Assembly: GCA_037178975.1 (NCBI GenBank)
Contig: JASJZH010000001.1
Coordinates: forward strand, 5,564,501 to 5,628,500
Direction: 5' to 3'
Length of the DNA: 64,000 nt
DNA from: Oscheius tipulae
Taxonomy: Eukaryota; Nematoda; Chromadorea; Rhabditida; Rhabditidae
Made by a program: the position numbers and the translations under genes. The stretch's first letter is position 1, and each line of letters starts with the position of its first letter. Below, piece by piece: positions 44,183-57,300 of this stretch. Below the pieces are notes generated by a model. That model worked only from the letters and a program-made list of their open reading frames with translations. It was not told where the DNA came from and made no database searches.

Positions 44183-45794
44183 TCACTCATTCTTCTGGTG
44201 ATCTGGGTCGTAGTTTTCGTGATGCTGTTCCTCGGAATCTGTCAGAATTTCTTCCTCCTCCTCATCTGGATAGAATTCGTCACGTTCCACAGTAAAATCC
44301 GCCGAACAAATACTAAAATTTTGATTGAACAAAGCAGTGGAAAATCAAACCTGTAGCAAATGATGCTCAAAAATGCGATAGGGACTCCGAAGAGACAGCA
44401 GGAGAGCAGAGGCTGAGATGCAAACATTTGAGCCACGTTGGTGTAGACATCGTAGATGATACGACGAATTCGGGTAGTCCAGCCTCTTCCACCCATCGGG
44501 GTAATACTTCCACCAGAAATGCCATCACTCAACTGTTCGAGCCATGTGATGATCGACTGAGAAGTCATCTTTTCGGGCTCGTCGAAAGGCAAGAAGAATT
44601 CGTAGGTAGAATAGTTAAAAACAATAATGGCCGGCTCGTCCATTTTAGTCATAGCTATTCCGCGGATAATATCTGCTCCATCCAGCCAAGCAAACTGATA
44701 CTGTTCCCAGAGAATCTCAGACTTTTTCAGTTCTTTTGCCGCTGTTTCCACCGTCTTATAAAACTGACCGACTGGAGAGGAGTGATTGAAGCGCTCCAGC
44801 TGAAATCGATTTATAACAAATTGAAAACAAACTAAAGAACTTACATCACTGACAGCAGCGAGCACAAGAAGTTTTCCAGAGGTGGCCATTTCAGCGATAT
44901 TGGAGTGCATGGCCTGGGGCATCATTGGCCATCTTTCGCGGAGCACCCAGTCGGACAGCTCTTCTGAAAGCTTGCTGTTAAAACAAATAATATTGTAAAC
45001 CTGGCTCTCCCTTGAAAGTCACAAATGTGTCGTCCTTGAAGACAGCGACATGAGCTCCACTGTCACGAAGTTCTTGCGGAACCGATTCTACAGGAGCAGT
45101 GACAAAACGGACCTGCGAGCACTTTAATAACAAGAAAGTAAAGTATTTACACCTTGGAAAAGAGTTTCTCTGCCGAATCAGTGAAATGCTGCTGCAGATG
45201 CTCAGACGCTTCGCTAGTAATGACGAAAAATGGATCGTGTCTGGATTTCTTTCGCATCTAAAACTGTATTTTTACAAGAAAAAATGCTAACATACGTCCG
45301 AAATTTTTACAGCATTCACTTTCTCCACAACTTCGGCGGCACACTTCTCTGCAAAGTTCAACAGTGCTTCTTTGCTTCTTTCACCGTGGAACTCGACGGG
45401 TTTTCCGTTACGGAAGCTGACAATTATATACTCGTAAAACTAACGGTATTTTTCTTACAATATGATCGTTGGATATCCTCGAATCGCTAAAGTTTGGCAA
45501 GCCGACTGAAATCTCGTGCAATCCATTTTGGCCACACGAATAGGGATGCTTTTATCTTGAAGAGCATGCCCAAGATGTTCCCATGTTGGTGCGATTCGCT
45601 TACAATGAGCACACCAAGGAGCGTAAAACTGAAATGATAAATTTTTCTTTTTCGAAAAATAGAAAACCTACTTTAACAATCCAAAATCCCTCGTCTTTGA
45701 CTTCAATGAACTTCTCATTCAGGTCCAAAACAACACTTGGCGGATTGCTGGCAAAACAGGCTGTGATGAAGAAGAGAAGAAATTTGGTGACCAT
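44183..45794 (-). CDS. TMX3: Thioredoxin-related transmembrane protein 3
   Basis: Exons 45672-45794, 45459-45628, 45296-45416, 45153-45257, 45001-45112, 44845-44963, 44351-44799 and 44183-44312; 1329 nt, 442 aa (human TMX3 454 aa). It has a signal peptide (about 1-15) and a thioredoxin domain with FYAPWCAHCKR, active site CAHC at 47-50 (CGHC in human), and RGYPTII with the cis-proline. TMX3-type middle domains follow, then a TM helix (about 378-398, SCCLFGVPIAFLSIICY) after GISGGSITPMGGRG. The cytosolic tail is acidic and ends KNE. It is an ER membrane thiol oxidoreductase. The acceptor of exon 6 was set at GCTTTCAG (44964 side) because the nearer TAACAG breaks the frame. It lies downstream of FMO on the same strand (270 bp) and converges with the MPP8-like gene. 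Confidence 0.92.
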
Positions 45795-46063
45795 TTTAGT
45801 GGTCTGAAATAGCCGTCAGATTATAGCAGACGACCGATTTGTGGAATGGCAGCAGAGACGCAGAGGTGCGGACAAACTGGGAAAGCTCGTTGTAATGGTG
45901 TGGATCGGGCCGAACAGATTAATTTTTCGCGCAAAACAAACATCATGGAAAAAAGTTTCTACGCGTTAGAAATCATTTGAAATCAGAAAGACCAAATTGA
46001 GAATGTGCTCAGAAATTCATATTTTTTAGTTAAATATTTTTTACTAATAACTACAACAATTTA

Positions 46064-47512
46064 TTACTTTACAACCGTGAAATCTTCTCCATCGACCTCA
46101 AAGTTGACCTTCTTGTAATTAATGACATCCTCACTGCGAATTTTAAATATGTACGAATACATTTTAGCCATAACCTAAAGCTTTTTTGTTATCTGTTATT
46201 GAAACTTAACCGACTTTGTGATGTGGCCATCGCTCGAATTTGCCTAAGTCGGCCAGCTCGTCCATGTAGGCCCACTGATCGTCGGTCATGGAATGAAACT
46301 GTTTTGGAGTCTTGTCGTTCTTTTCTAGGAACTTCATTCGCTGATCCTCCCATTCATCCATCTCAGCTCTTGTTGGAATGGCTGCTCTTTTAGCAACAAG
46401 GGAAAGAGCGAATCGTACCTGATGCTCAAATAGTGTCATTGTGACTACCATTAGATTCAGACCTGATAACATTGGTTACTGAAATGTTGCTACCAACCTA
46501 TGAAGAAAAGACTGCTCGGGTAGTCCTTGTGAACGACATGTTGCCACAGAGGAGAGACCATCTGACCATCGTGAACCACTTCGACTATTCCTTCTTCCAA
46601 AAATGGGAAATCCATATTGTAGCCGGTGCAAACTACTACTGCCTCAACCCCACTGAGTTCCTCTCCGGAAGCTAGGATTAGCTTGTCGTCTAGCATGTCT
46701 GAACCGAACAATTTTAAAAACAGAAAAAAAAGATTACCGATTACGTGGGTACTGTACTGATGAATGTTTTTCGGAAGCACAGGATACTTTGCCCGATTTC
46801 CGATGAAAAGAACCTGAACTTTATTCTTTTAAAAAATCTATCTACCAACCTCTTTGGACGATCCAGCCAGCTGAAGCGCTACATCTATGCCACTGGGTCC
46901 AGTACCAACTACTGCAACCCTCATACCTTCAAAGACTTTTGCTCGCCTATAGTCGTGGCTGTGAATTAGTTTTCCTGGAAACGTTGATTATTGTGTTGCT
47001 AAAACTAACCTTTAAATTTGGTCGTATCAAACGGTATCCTGGGCTGGACGTAGTGCCCATTGCACACAAAGACAACGTCAAAGGTCTCGATATCTTTTTT
47101 TCCCAGGCTCTCAGATTCAATCTTCCACTGGTTGTCCTTTCGAGAGACATGAGTGACTTTTGTACTAAAGCGAATCGGAAGTCCTTCGGCGTACTTCTCC
47201 AAATAATCCAGGACCTTGAACCTATTTTTAAGTTTGAAAAAAAAATGTACCCACATTCTGGCTAGACATAAAGCTGGGCAACTCGTTCGGATAAGGATGC
47301 CCATTGTACATCATCATTTCCTTCGGAAGATTTGTCTTCATGTCTTCATAAAGAGCCGAATGATGTTTTGGATCCTCTGCGAAGACCCATATTCCTCCGA
47401 CTGAGCTGTGCTGTTCGTAGACGACCACGCGATGTCCCTCGTTGACTGAACGTCTAGCTGCGACTAGGCCAGCCGGACCAGCTCCAATCACCGCGACACG
47501 ACAAGAGGACAT
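46064..47512 (-). CDS. Flavin-containing monooxygenase
   Basis: Exons 47255-47512, 47010-47214, 46850-46974, 46738-46813, 46498-46698, 46215-46462 and 46064-46174; 1224 nt, 407 aa. The FAD-binding motif GAGPAG is at residues 10-15, the FMO signature FKGKLIHSHDY at about 152-162, the NADPH motif GTGPSG at about 178-183, and a CTGY motif near residue 245. This is the classical FMO fold without a long C-terminal membrane tail, somewhat shorter than vertebrate FMOs. It oxygenates soft nucleophiles using NADPH and O2; C. elegans relatives affect xenobiotic and ageing pathways. A polyadenylation-like AATAAAT overlaps the stop. It diverges from the Cys-loop channel gene. Confidence 0.92.
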
Positions 47513-47863
47513 CTCTGGAAATGGGAACTGATAAGGAAAGGAGATACAATAAAGTGAAGTACTCTATGGATCTAAATCAAAACGAGAAACCGAAACCTCA
47601 ACATTGTGGAAGAGAAATGCGTAGTCCAAAAAAATGACGCAATGCGACAAGCCAATTGATCAGACGCGAAGACCATAGGTCATTTTTGGCTGTTCTTGAG
47701 ACCTCATAAAACTCTTCACAAATTACAAAACTGGTAAGTGTGGTTGATTGGGCTGCTACTTTACAATATCTATGTTCTAACTCTGCCCCACCTCCCAGGT
47801 ACTTAAGTCATGCCCCCCACACCCCCAATTCGCGAGTCAATGCAATTTACCTCAAACTGACAC
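47513..47863. promoter_or_regulatory. 351-bp divergent spacer FMO / Cys-loop channel
   Basis: The start codons are 351 bp apart and point away from each other, so both promoters should lie here. Nothing else recognised. Confidence 0.4.
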
Positions 47864-49674
47864 ATGGCGCTTCAAAGAGAAGTTCTTCTTCTACTCTCAT
47901 CTTTATTACTTCCCGTTGTCGGTGAGGCTAAAAAGTATTTTGATATAGTATGTATTTTCTATCAATTCAAAATTTAACAACAACTGCTGCCAATTTTTAA
48001 TATTGATTATTCATGTTATCACTTCAGGAGAAGTTTGCAAACACCCTCGTCTAAATCCTGAAGTTCTTCTCGACTATCTTATTACAAATTATTCCCGATC
48101 CGAGATACCTCTTCCTCTACCCGTTCCTGTAAATGTCGAGGTTACAGTCCAAGACATTGTGGAGCTGTCTGTCTTGAGCAACAGTTTCTCTGCTGACATT
48201 TGGTTCAGGTAATCCTACTATCTTCTAATAAACTTCCTCAGTTCCATTTGGCACGATGAACGTTTAGCCTTTGCCCATTTAGACAGCTGTAGAGCAAATC
48301 TGTCATTTGACGACAAATTCGAAAAATTTCTCTGGACACCAAATGTGTGTATTGTGAACACGAAGTCCACTGAAGTTCACATGTCTCCGAAGCCGAATGT
48401 GCTTCTAATGCTCCTTCCAAATGGAACTGTCTGGTTAAACTACCGCGTGAAAGTGCAATCTCCATGTGCTATGAATCTCGCACGATTTCCAATCGGTAAT
48501 GTGCTTACTCATGTTTTGTAAAAGATTTAAAGACGAACAAGTGTGCTCACTTGTTTTTGAAAGCTACTCTTACAATACAGCTACAGTGTCCGTCAGCTGG
48601 ATGAACACAGCAGTTACAGTGGCCGGAGCAGTAACTCTTCCAGATTTCGATCTTGTGAGTCTACTCTATGGACATTGATTGAGTCTTAGGTCAATATTCG
48701 AACCTTCAAGCACACAGAAGTCTACAAAGCAGGAGAATGGTACAGACTAACAGTGGAGTTCCGGCTGCAAAGACGCTATGGGTTCTATCTTCTGCAAATG
48801 TAAGTCAGTTTAAAAATAATTGAATGGCATTTTGGATTCTCACAGCAAATACTGCCGTTTTACAGTCTTCAGCCTAAATCATTTTTTTATTATTTAATTC
48901 TCCCGCTTGAAAAATACGTAGCATAGTTTTATGAGTACCAAAATTTATTTTTCAGGTATGCTCCCACCTATTTGAGCGTATTTATTAGCTGGATTGCGTT
49001 CTGCATTGACACAAAGGCCCTACCGGCAAGAATTACCCTTGGAGTGAATTCTCTAATGTCGCTAACATTTCAGGTAACATTTTTTAATGTTGTATACTCA
49101 GATTTTTATTTTGCAAAAAGTTTTTAAAAGCAATTTTCCAGGTTGGAAACATTATTCGTTCTCTACCACCTGTTTCATACGTAAAAGCAATTGGTTTCTG
49201 CTTTTTTTTGCTCGTTAGAAAAAATAATTTAGATATCTGGCTGTTTACATGTGTATTCTTTATATTTGCGTCCCTATTGGAGCTTGCCTTTGTAGCATAT
49301 CAGGTATGCACTTTGAAATATTTTTTGTTCGTTAGCTAAATATGCTGTCGACAACTAAATTTCCAGGATAAAAAACTTCTGTTGAAAACAGAGAGAGCAA
49401 ATCCAACGCTGAATGCCGTTTTCCACTTTGTCAGAGCCTTCGATCCAGGAAATAGTGAAGCTAATGAACAAGAAGAACTAGCCAAGAGGAAAGAAGCAAC
49501 CTATTTGCACAGAAAGGGACTTCTCATGGATCTGGGAGCCAAATTGGACCGTTTCAGTTTCTTCGCATTTCCTATAGTAAAAATTTTACTTACTATTCGA
49601 CTAATATCAACTTTCAGTGCTTCTTCCTCTTTAATATCTGCTACTGGGGCTACTATCTCCGCCCAGATCACTAA
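47864..49674 (+). CDS. Cys-loop ligand-gated ion channel subunit, anion-type
   Basis: Exons 47864-47921, 48028-48208, 48242-48495, 48533-48654, 48690-48799, 48956-49073, 49143-49194, 49233-49303, 49367-49576 and 49618-49674; 1233 nt, 410 aa. It has a signal peptide, then an extracellular domain with WHDERL and a 13-residue Cys loop ([15 protein letters not shown]). M1 is followed by [15 protein letters not shown]: the PAR motif before M2 marks anion-selective channels of the GABA/glycine/glutamate-gated class. Then comes [12 protein letters not shown] at the M2-M3 link, M3, an intracellular loop of about 75 residues, and M4 ending [11 protein letters not shown]. The exact ligand cannot be read from the sequence. 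It lies 285 bp upstream of a same-strand SLC17-like transporter. Confidence 0.9.
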
Positions 49675-49959
49675 GCGTGCAAAGTTCTTCCCCTCATGTT
49701 ACCCTGACCGCTCTTATCAGTTAATAAGATTTATAAAAAACAACGTAGCTCAAAATTTCGTGTGTCTGTGTGTGATAATGTAAAAAACTAAGGAGCCGAA
49801 GTAACGCGAATAATGTGAACATTCTTGTTCAGTAAAAAATAGAGAAGAAAACAAAAGGGCTGGGAAGAATCTGCACTGTCAGTACAGGAAATGAGCGTCT
49901 TTCGATCGCCTGATAAGGAGCAAAGAGAGAGGTAGGAGCGCCGCCTAATCCTAACAACC

Positions 49960-52421
49960 ATGGCCTACCAGACTGTCGAGATGCGTGAGTTAGTTATAAC
50001 AAATTGGCTCTTTCAGTTCATGTTTTTCCCAATTAGCTTTAAAATTGTTACCAGAAACTACTTCTCAATATTAGCAACCCTTTTAATAGCTATTTAAGTC
50101 CAATGTACATCAAGTTCTTTTCTCACCTAATGTTGGCATTCTGTCGTTCACCAAGTATGGTTTGTTCAAAAAGAGGAGGACTACAGTGTCTTTTAAGATT
50201 ACGTAGCGGGACTCTTGGGAGGGCGGGAATTAAAATTTATCAATTTTTGAGATTTCTTTTATCAATGTCCAGCCTTCGTTTTTTGTTTATCAGGTACTCG
50301 GACTCAATACTTACAAACTTTGAACAGATTTGCAACTTATCAAAACTCATTTCATTGGCATCTTTCCAGCTTTATGGAGTTTTTACTCTGTACGCCTACA
50401 ACTTTTACTACTTCTGGCAACCTCGTTAGCTGTTGTGGCAGCTGGACGGGCATCGCTGTCTATGGCTCTCCTATGTATTGTAGCAGATCCAACATCGAAT
50501 AGATCTTCAAACTGTTATGTGAGTGCTTAGAATAACTAGAATAATCGTGGTCAGGAACCAATGAATCTTCCCTGGACTCTTAAACAGCAATCCTTGATCC
50601 ATTCATCCTTTTATGTGGGAGCGACCATCTCTGTCCTGACTGCCAGCACTTTGATATCACGATTTGGACCAAAGAACATAATAACTGTTACTTTGATGGC
50701 AAGCTCTGCTGGCGCATTCTGTATGCCATTTATAGTCATCCTGTTCAGAAGTGCTTTTCTTTTAGCCATTATTAGAGGGATCATGGGCTTTGGCTTCGGT
50801 AACGTAGTCCTACTATTTCTATACATTAATTTTTTTATAGGTTTCTTTATACCCGCAGCTTCTGTGCTTATCTGCAAATGGTTCCCATTACAAGAGAAGT
50901 CTGTAGGTTGTTTTAAACTACATCATAATACCGATATTTTACAAATTCATAAACTCAATTCAGACAGCCATGGCTGTCTACACAACTGGAAACCAGTTAG
51001 GAATAGCTATTGGGATGCTCCTGACAGCAAAATTATCCCAAGTTCCGTTTCTTGGCGGATGGCCACTTGCACTTATTTTATACGGTAAGAGATTTTCCTT
51101 CCCCTTCTTAAAGTGAAGCGCTTTAAATGTATACTTACTAGCGCTATTGTTTCTCGCTCTGTGTGTTTTAGGTTTGGACCAGCCGTCCTTTTGCCATCAG
51201 TTTACATTGGCGGCTGCGTCGCTTCGTAGTAACAGAAGACTCCCAGTGGCTTCACTGTGAAAAAAGTCAAGTTCTAAGCGCACCCAAAGTTGACTTGTCA
51301 ACCAATCTAGGCAATAACTGTTCCCGAACAACAAAATTTCTGGACAATATAATTGGCTCGCTTCTGTTTCGTGGCCACGGACAAACAAACAAACAAAGAA
51401 ACAGTCCGCCACAGAAACCATCGCGCTTTAGGAAAGAACTTGTTTTTAGGAACACTTTCCGGAACAATGCTATTCGTTTGGGCATTTATCGCCGCTGATA
51501 AGCCAAGACTCAGCAAATTCATCACTGCAGTAGAGCTCCAGTTTATTGGTGGAGGAAGGGCTCGCACCTCAACGGCGCCTCTTCCCACACCCTATGTCAA
51601 GGTATTGGGCCCAAGGACTTAAGAAATACTTCTTCTAGATTCTCCTGAACGCCAACGTGAATGCAATTTGCTGGTGTAGCTTTGTTCAATCCTTTGTATT
51701 GGTCGGCCTGGTCACCTACCTTCCGCTCTTCAATCAATCAGCCATGAAGATGCACATGTCTCTTAATGGAATCCTGTCTGCGCTGCCTTTCTGCACTCAA
51801 ATTGTCTCGAAAATGTTGGTTGGAACTGCTGCCGACAAGATGAAAGCCCGTCACATCTCCGTTACTGTGGTGACAAAGATCTTTAATGGAATAGGTATTT
51901 TTTCATAAATGTGAGCACGATATTTCTAGCGAGCTTTGGCACATCCATAGTTCTTTTCCTCGTGGCTTTTCTCGATTTGGATAATGCTCTCCTAGCCTCT
52001 TTGCTAATAATCGTCTCAATGGTTTTCTTTTCCGGTTACGTAGCTGGGTACAACACCTCTATTGTCAGTGTCCTTCCAATGGTCAGTTTTTCCAAACATT
52101 TTAAGGTTTATGTGTATTCTATATTAAGTTTACTGCATTTTTATCCTCCTACGCCCAATTATATGCCCAAATTGGAAGTGCTATAGCTCCTATTGTGTTG
52201 GCTCTTGTACAGGTAATTTTTAATATGATCTTTGTGTAAATTTAACAGAGGTGATTGTAGTGACAACATTTTTATTGTAAAATCTGGTTTGAGCTTATAT
52301 AACATCATGCAGACATTATATGTTACAGGGCGACGATGGAGATTGGAGCATAGTCTTCTACCTCTTCTCAGGAGTACTTCTCGCGTCAGGTCTAGGCTTT
52401 CAAATCTTCGGACATGGTTAA
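49960..52421 (+). CDS. SLC17-type major facilitator transporter
   Basis: Exons 49960-49984, 50370-50518, 50555-50798, 50841-50902, 50964-51084, 51450-51601, 51639-51894, 51930-52081, 52129-52212 and 52329-52421; 1338 nt, 445 aa. About 12 hydrophobic segments are seen. SLC17 features include a first TM followed by a luminal loop with Asn-Arg-Ser glycosylation, WTLKQQSLIHSSFYVGA, GIMGFGFGFFIPAASVLICK and KWFPLQEKS. The C-terminal half starts at about residue 250 and carries MHMSLNGILSALPF. The family includes vesicular glutamate transporters, sialin and phosphate cotransporters; several motifs are diverged, so substrate is open. Introns 1 (385 nt) and 5 (365 nt) are long for this window. AATAAAG at 52645 may be the polyadenylation signal. 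Confidence 0.87.
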
Positions 52422-54321
52422 CCTATTCACTTTCAATGTAATCTCCCAAATTAAGGAAGAAGTGAAAAATGGGCTGAGCCTCAGGACGTGGCAGAAATTA
52501 ATACCAGATTGGCGTCGGACAGACACCCTCGGACGCCTCGACAGAGTACGAGAGTCTCGTTTAGGGATGAACAAGAGCTCTAAGAGAGAGAGAGAGAGTC
52601 ATTAGCTTCATTCTCGTCTAGCCGTTTCTCATGTGGAGGCGACAATAAAGGCCAGAGAGGCTCTATTTCCAGGCTTTCAGCGAGCGAGCGTTGTTATTCG
52701 AAACAATCTGATTGTGAAGATCATCGTGATTTAATCGAAGCAAACAGTGTGACGATATTTGAAAAAGGTCCGGTATATATTGATGATATTTCAAGTTTTT
52801 TGACAAAAGTGTCGTAGTTAGTTTAATCGGGAAACGAGCTGTGTACGTTTAGATCATCTGGTATCAGCAGCCTGGCTCTTATCAGCCAACTTCGTTTTCA
52901 GATAGCCCACAGGGGGCAGTAGACGATTGCTTCTCCTTCCTCCAATTCGCGTCATTGAGTACGAAGCAAACACTTCGCCTTTCTTCCAGGTTATTTGACC
53001 CTCCCATTGTTCGGGCTGGATCTCTGAAAGTCGCAGCTAGCGTAGGATAGTTAGTAATCTTTGGGGAGCGTACTCCCGACATAGTTAGCTGCAACTCGGC
53101 CGGAAGTCCATGAAAGTTAAAGTAACATCGGTATTTAGGAGTACTATGTGGATTTCCCGTGTTTCGTCGCAGCATTGTACCTTTCAAGATAGCTGTCAGC
53201 TGGTCTCTATCCTCATCGATCATCTTTTTTTAAAACTGCCAAACGGCACCTGGTTGTACCCCACTCGCTGATTTCTCTGTGCATCTGACAGCGTTGTCGC
53301 CGCATGGCTGCATCCCCTCGGCCTGTTTTGCCTCTTCCCTAATCGGCGTGTTACTCAACCGAATCGCTCTCTTGGCCCATCAAAACACTTTTTCGCTTAT
53401 AACTTTGTCATCTTCTCTGACCCTTTCTCTGGTTCTGGTTCCTGTCAGAATTAGTCTCGTCCACTGGGAGTCGGCAATAATTCTACGATAAACAATCCGT
53501 CCGATTGAGAGCCATTACTGCCAGTCAGGCTCCTTCTGACATCATATCAGTTCCCTCTGTCTCTCCCCATCCCGATTTCCACACTTCTGTGCACTTCAAA
53601 AGACACATTGTAAGCATATTCATATGTGCCGGGAGAGACGAGTTGCTGCTTCTCAGAGTTTATGTAAGCTGACCCTGATTAGTGAGTCCAAACGGACGCT
53701 GTGTCTCCTTTTAAGTTAAGTTGTCTGCTCATGCCACAGATTAGTTCACTTGTTGGAAAACACATGTTTATTTTAATTGTAGCTGGATCTCCATCATCAT
53801 CTTTTCGGGGTTTGCCGTGTCGCCGCCTTGCGGAGGATCACCGGAAGAGGGAGAGAGAGGATATCCGTTCGTTTCTCGGCCCATGACGAAGCGACTTGAG
53901 GATCGTGTTATGACACCGTTGAGTAGCTTTGTTAGTGCTCATTACAGCCACGTCTGTGTGCTCCTATTAGCCTTGTCAAATCTCCTCTCTCGCTTTAATA
54001 GCCCAGAGCCTCGTCAATCCAGTTCATTCTCTCGATCTAGATCCCCTCATTTCCTTTCCGTAAGACCTCCACCAAGAGAGCGAGGTCCGCCCTCTGTTAA
54101 AATAAACACATCGGGTTAACTGTGCTTTTCGTCCCGCTCTCTTTCATATTTCTTCCATGAATCCGTTTTCCAGGTGGTGGGCGTGTCTCTCTTCTGCACA
54201 ATGCCTCTCGGCTACTCCGCCTACTAGGAGGAGGGAGGAAGGATTTCCCGAAGACGTCAGGAGAGAGCCAATTAGGTGATTCCCGTTGAGAGTCACTCTC
54301 GCCTTCTCTCCTGTTGTGGCC
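52422..54321. other. Intergenic region SLC17-like to DMSR-like
   Basis: 1.9 kb. It holds the SLC17-like 3' UTR, a short GA repeat (about 52583-52598), a 113-aa minus-strand open frame listed separately, and the DMSR-like promoter. No repeat-family copy recognised. Confidence 0.45.
52882..53223 (-). CDS. Open frame of 113 aa, possible exon or pseudogene
   Basis: An uninterrupted frame from an ATG preceded by AAAAAAAG. The composition is unremarkable (MIDEDRDQLTAILKG at the start) and there is no signal peptide, TM segment or recognised domain. It could be a terminal exon of a gene whose other exons I cannot see, an old retro-copy, or chance. Confidence 0.2.
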   Translation of the reverse strand: MIDEDRDQLTAILKGTMLRRNTGNPHSTPKYRCYFNFHGLPAELQLTMSGVRSPKITNYPTLAATFRDPARTMGGSNNLEERRSVCFVLNDANWRKEKQSSTAPCGLSENEVG

Positions 54322-57300
54322 ATGGCCGAATGTGCTGGTCTCAACTACAATGAATCGGTGGAAGCACGCGAGTACTACAAAATGGTGAGTCCTGTTTTTC
54401 ACTTTCTATCCTGCAATAACAGAGTAATTGTAGCCCTATCCCCATGACTGTAGTCACAATTTTAAAGGACGCTGCCCACATTGTTGTTTTGCAATTGTTG
54501 GTATAGTTGCCTCCCACGAAATTGAGATGCCAAAGACAAATTGGCTAAGCAAGACCACTGTTCCATCTATTAGGTCCTCTCAATTCACATCTCTCTTCCT
54601 ATTCATATCGAATAAGAACTTTTGGCTTCTCGCTCGTTATCAGACGCCTTCCTTTTAGAAGAAGACTCGCATTACAATATCTGCTAGTTAGGTTCTATCC
54701 AGCACACAACAACTCGATGACATTAGTCCAAATCCAAGACAGATGGGATTCATAGAAAACCTCGTGGGTGACTTTTAATTACTATATACTCGGGATCTCT
54801 TCGTCTTCTTCCAGACAGGAAAGCGGAGGGAACTGATCTGAAAGAGCTTCCTTATCTGCGCGTCTCATCTCCAAATATGACTGACACCTTTTTAGGCATT
54901 TTTCACACGGGACCCAGTAAAACCGAGTCGGTCAGCAAGCTCCTTGATCCTCTTTTTCCGTCTCTCTCTCGGGTCGCGCAAATCTACTTAGCCACCAAAC
55001 CAATACGTGTTCCAAACAAGAAGGTGGTTGAAAGTACTGACTGTGGATAGACGTCATTTGTCTCATCCACCCTGGCTCTTTCTCTCGCCTCCCGGACAGC
55101 CGTGCCCATTTCATTCGGAGATCATTTGTTTGGCCGGCTGTGAATCCCTCCACTCGTGTTGTCATCCTTTGGCCATTTCTGCATCTGAGGAGGGTCTTTG
55201 GTGGTTGTTGACGGAAAAAGTGTATCAAGTAAGGAGTGGTCGGATCATTTCTCTTCAAGAAGAACACTCGGAGGAACACTCCGAGTCTTTGAGAGGCAGC
55301 GTATCTTGAATATTTTAGAGCTGCGTGGGACAGCAGGCGACTGATGGATAGTTTGTGCCGAAAAGAATCTGAGTTGATCGAGGGTGCCACAGGGACTTAG
55401 TTTTAGTTCCCTCCTTTCAGCACTATAATTTGAGAAACTTGACAACTATAAGACATAACTCAATGTGCAATCGCACAAGCATTTTGTACATTTTTAGTTT
55501 TGTGGAAACAGTTCACAGATTAACGTAAACGTTATCAGGCATTTGGAGCTGCACAGCCATTAAATCTTATCAACAAAGTAAATTTCGAAAACTGAGAAAT
55601 AAACAAAGACTTCCACTATACTATTGAATCATGAGCTGGCCGGCTGTTAGAGACCACCCTTGTTGACGTGGACTCATTACGACATCCCGTAATGGATCTC
55701 ATTTCCATCCAGCTCTCAAATCGGGACCAGGTCTACCATGTGAAACAAAGTAGTCGTCACCAAAAGCCATCTCTTTTGTCCTCAGAGTAGCCTTTTCCTG
55801 TGACTCTCTTCTACTTCGTACCACCGCCTCTTCTCGTCTATGTACATACCTAAAGGATCGGCTTCTCAACTCGCCTTCTGTTTGCCTTCCTGTCTATCCT
55901 CAATTAGAGTTTGAGACACAAAAAGATGTTATTTAATGTATGGAACATCATAAATGTTAACAGAGTGATATGATCAGTGCGATGCGTTAAGATATTCTGG
56001 GCTGATTCGGGGTGGTGTCATCCGACTGCAACTGCGTAGGTACACGGCGTTATGCTCTAATATTCAAGCGGAATCCTCGCGGCGACGCAGCCTCAGGGCA
56101 CAACTCTAAATCGAATCAGTTTGTCTCGAAATGTGCAAATGTTGGGGCGGGAGAGACTGAGACGAACACCTGAAGATAAGGTAACAATTAAAAACTAGTT
56201 CAACTGACCTGTAATTATGTTCATGTTTTGGCAAGACGATCGCCAGCATGTGGTTTGTGCATGTGGTAAGACCATCGCCAGCACAGCTAGTGGTTTACTC
56301 AAAACCAGGGCTTTTCAGATCAAATTCGCTTGAAAAAATGCATCATCTCGCCAAAAAAGATTTGTGTCCGTGCGAAATAAATATCGAAAACCTAAAGTCT
56401 CTTTATGAATTAGTTGCAGGAGAAAAAAAAAAGCTTTTTTACGCAGATTGCAGTAGTATAGCGGTGGGACCAGAAAGATATAAAATTTTATCAGCTAATT
56501 GGCGAGCACAAAATGTGTCTTTCAGGTTATGACACCATTCTTGGACCTCTTCAACCCGGTCTACTTTTATGTATACAGGATACTCTGTGTTCTTGGAGTC
56601 TTTGCCAATGCTGCCATAATTATTGTTCTACTCCGGCCAGCGATGAGGTTCGTTCATGGGAAACGTTATACACGAGCTTGCAATATATAAGGATTTCTCC
56701 AACCATTTGCAAAATTTAGATACTATAGGCGTTTTTACTTTTTTAAGATACTTGCGAAGGAAACGCTATTTACAGTAAGAATGCGTACTGTAAGGATTCG
56801 CAGCTCATCGAGAAATTGCATTCAGAAGTTTTCGCACAAAATAACATTGGCGGAAGTACAACAATACATCGTGCAAATTGGATTTCGTGGAGCCAAAACG
56901 GATTTACTGAACCCCTCTGGCTCTTTTTAGAGAACGAGAGAAAGAGTTCACAAACTAGAAACTTGTCGCCAATGAGCAGAGCAAAGCCAAAACATTTACT
57001 TTCCAAATGGCATCAGCAGCAGTAGCTAACCCGTTAGTCAGTAATCTAGTTGGTCATTGTTTATAAACAAGAGGATTCCCACACCTGGCTAGTATTTGAA
57101 AACAAGTCTTGCGCCCAGTCTGAGTGTCCCCTAATGTAATCAACATTTGCGATGCTTTTGTCTCTCTCTGCGTGTTGGCTCCTGGAAAAACATTGGTAGC
57201 CACAAGGGACAAGTGATCCCATTACGAAGGCGCTAGAAAGGGTTGTTCCTTTTCAGGAAGAGTCCATTCAATGTACTATTGATCGTGATCGCCTTCTGTG

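Noticed and set aside
44964-45000. Apparent frameshift in TMX3 at the TAACAG acceptor
   Set aside because: Using the next acceptor GCTTTCAG restores the frame and the conserved EELSDWVLRERW, so no mutation is needed.
46163-46214. Apparent premature stop near the FMO C-terminus
   Set aside because: A donor at AAA|GTCGGT instead of G|GTTAAG keeps the frame into the last exon.
51285-51440. Repeat-like sequence in SLC17-like intron 5 (ACTTGTCAACCAATCTAGGC and a GGACAAACAAAC run)
   Set aside because: Only short, scattered matches to R2; not enough to call a copy.
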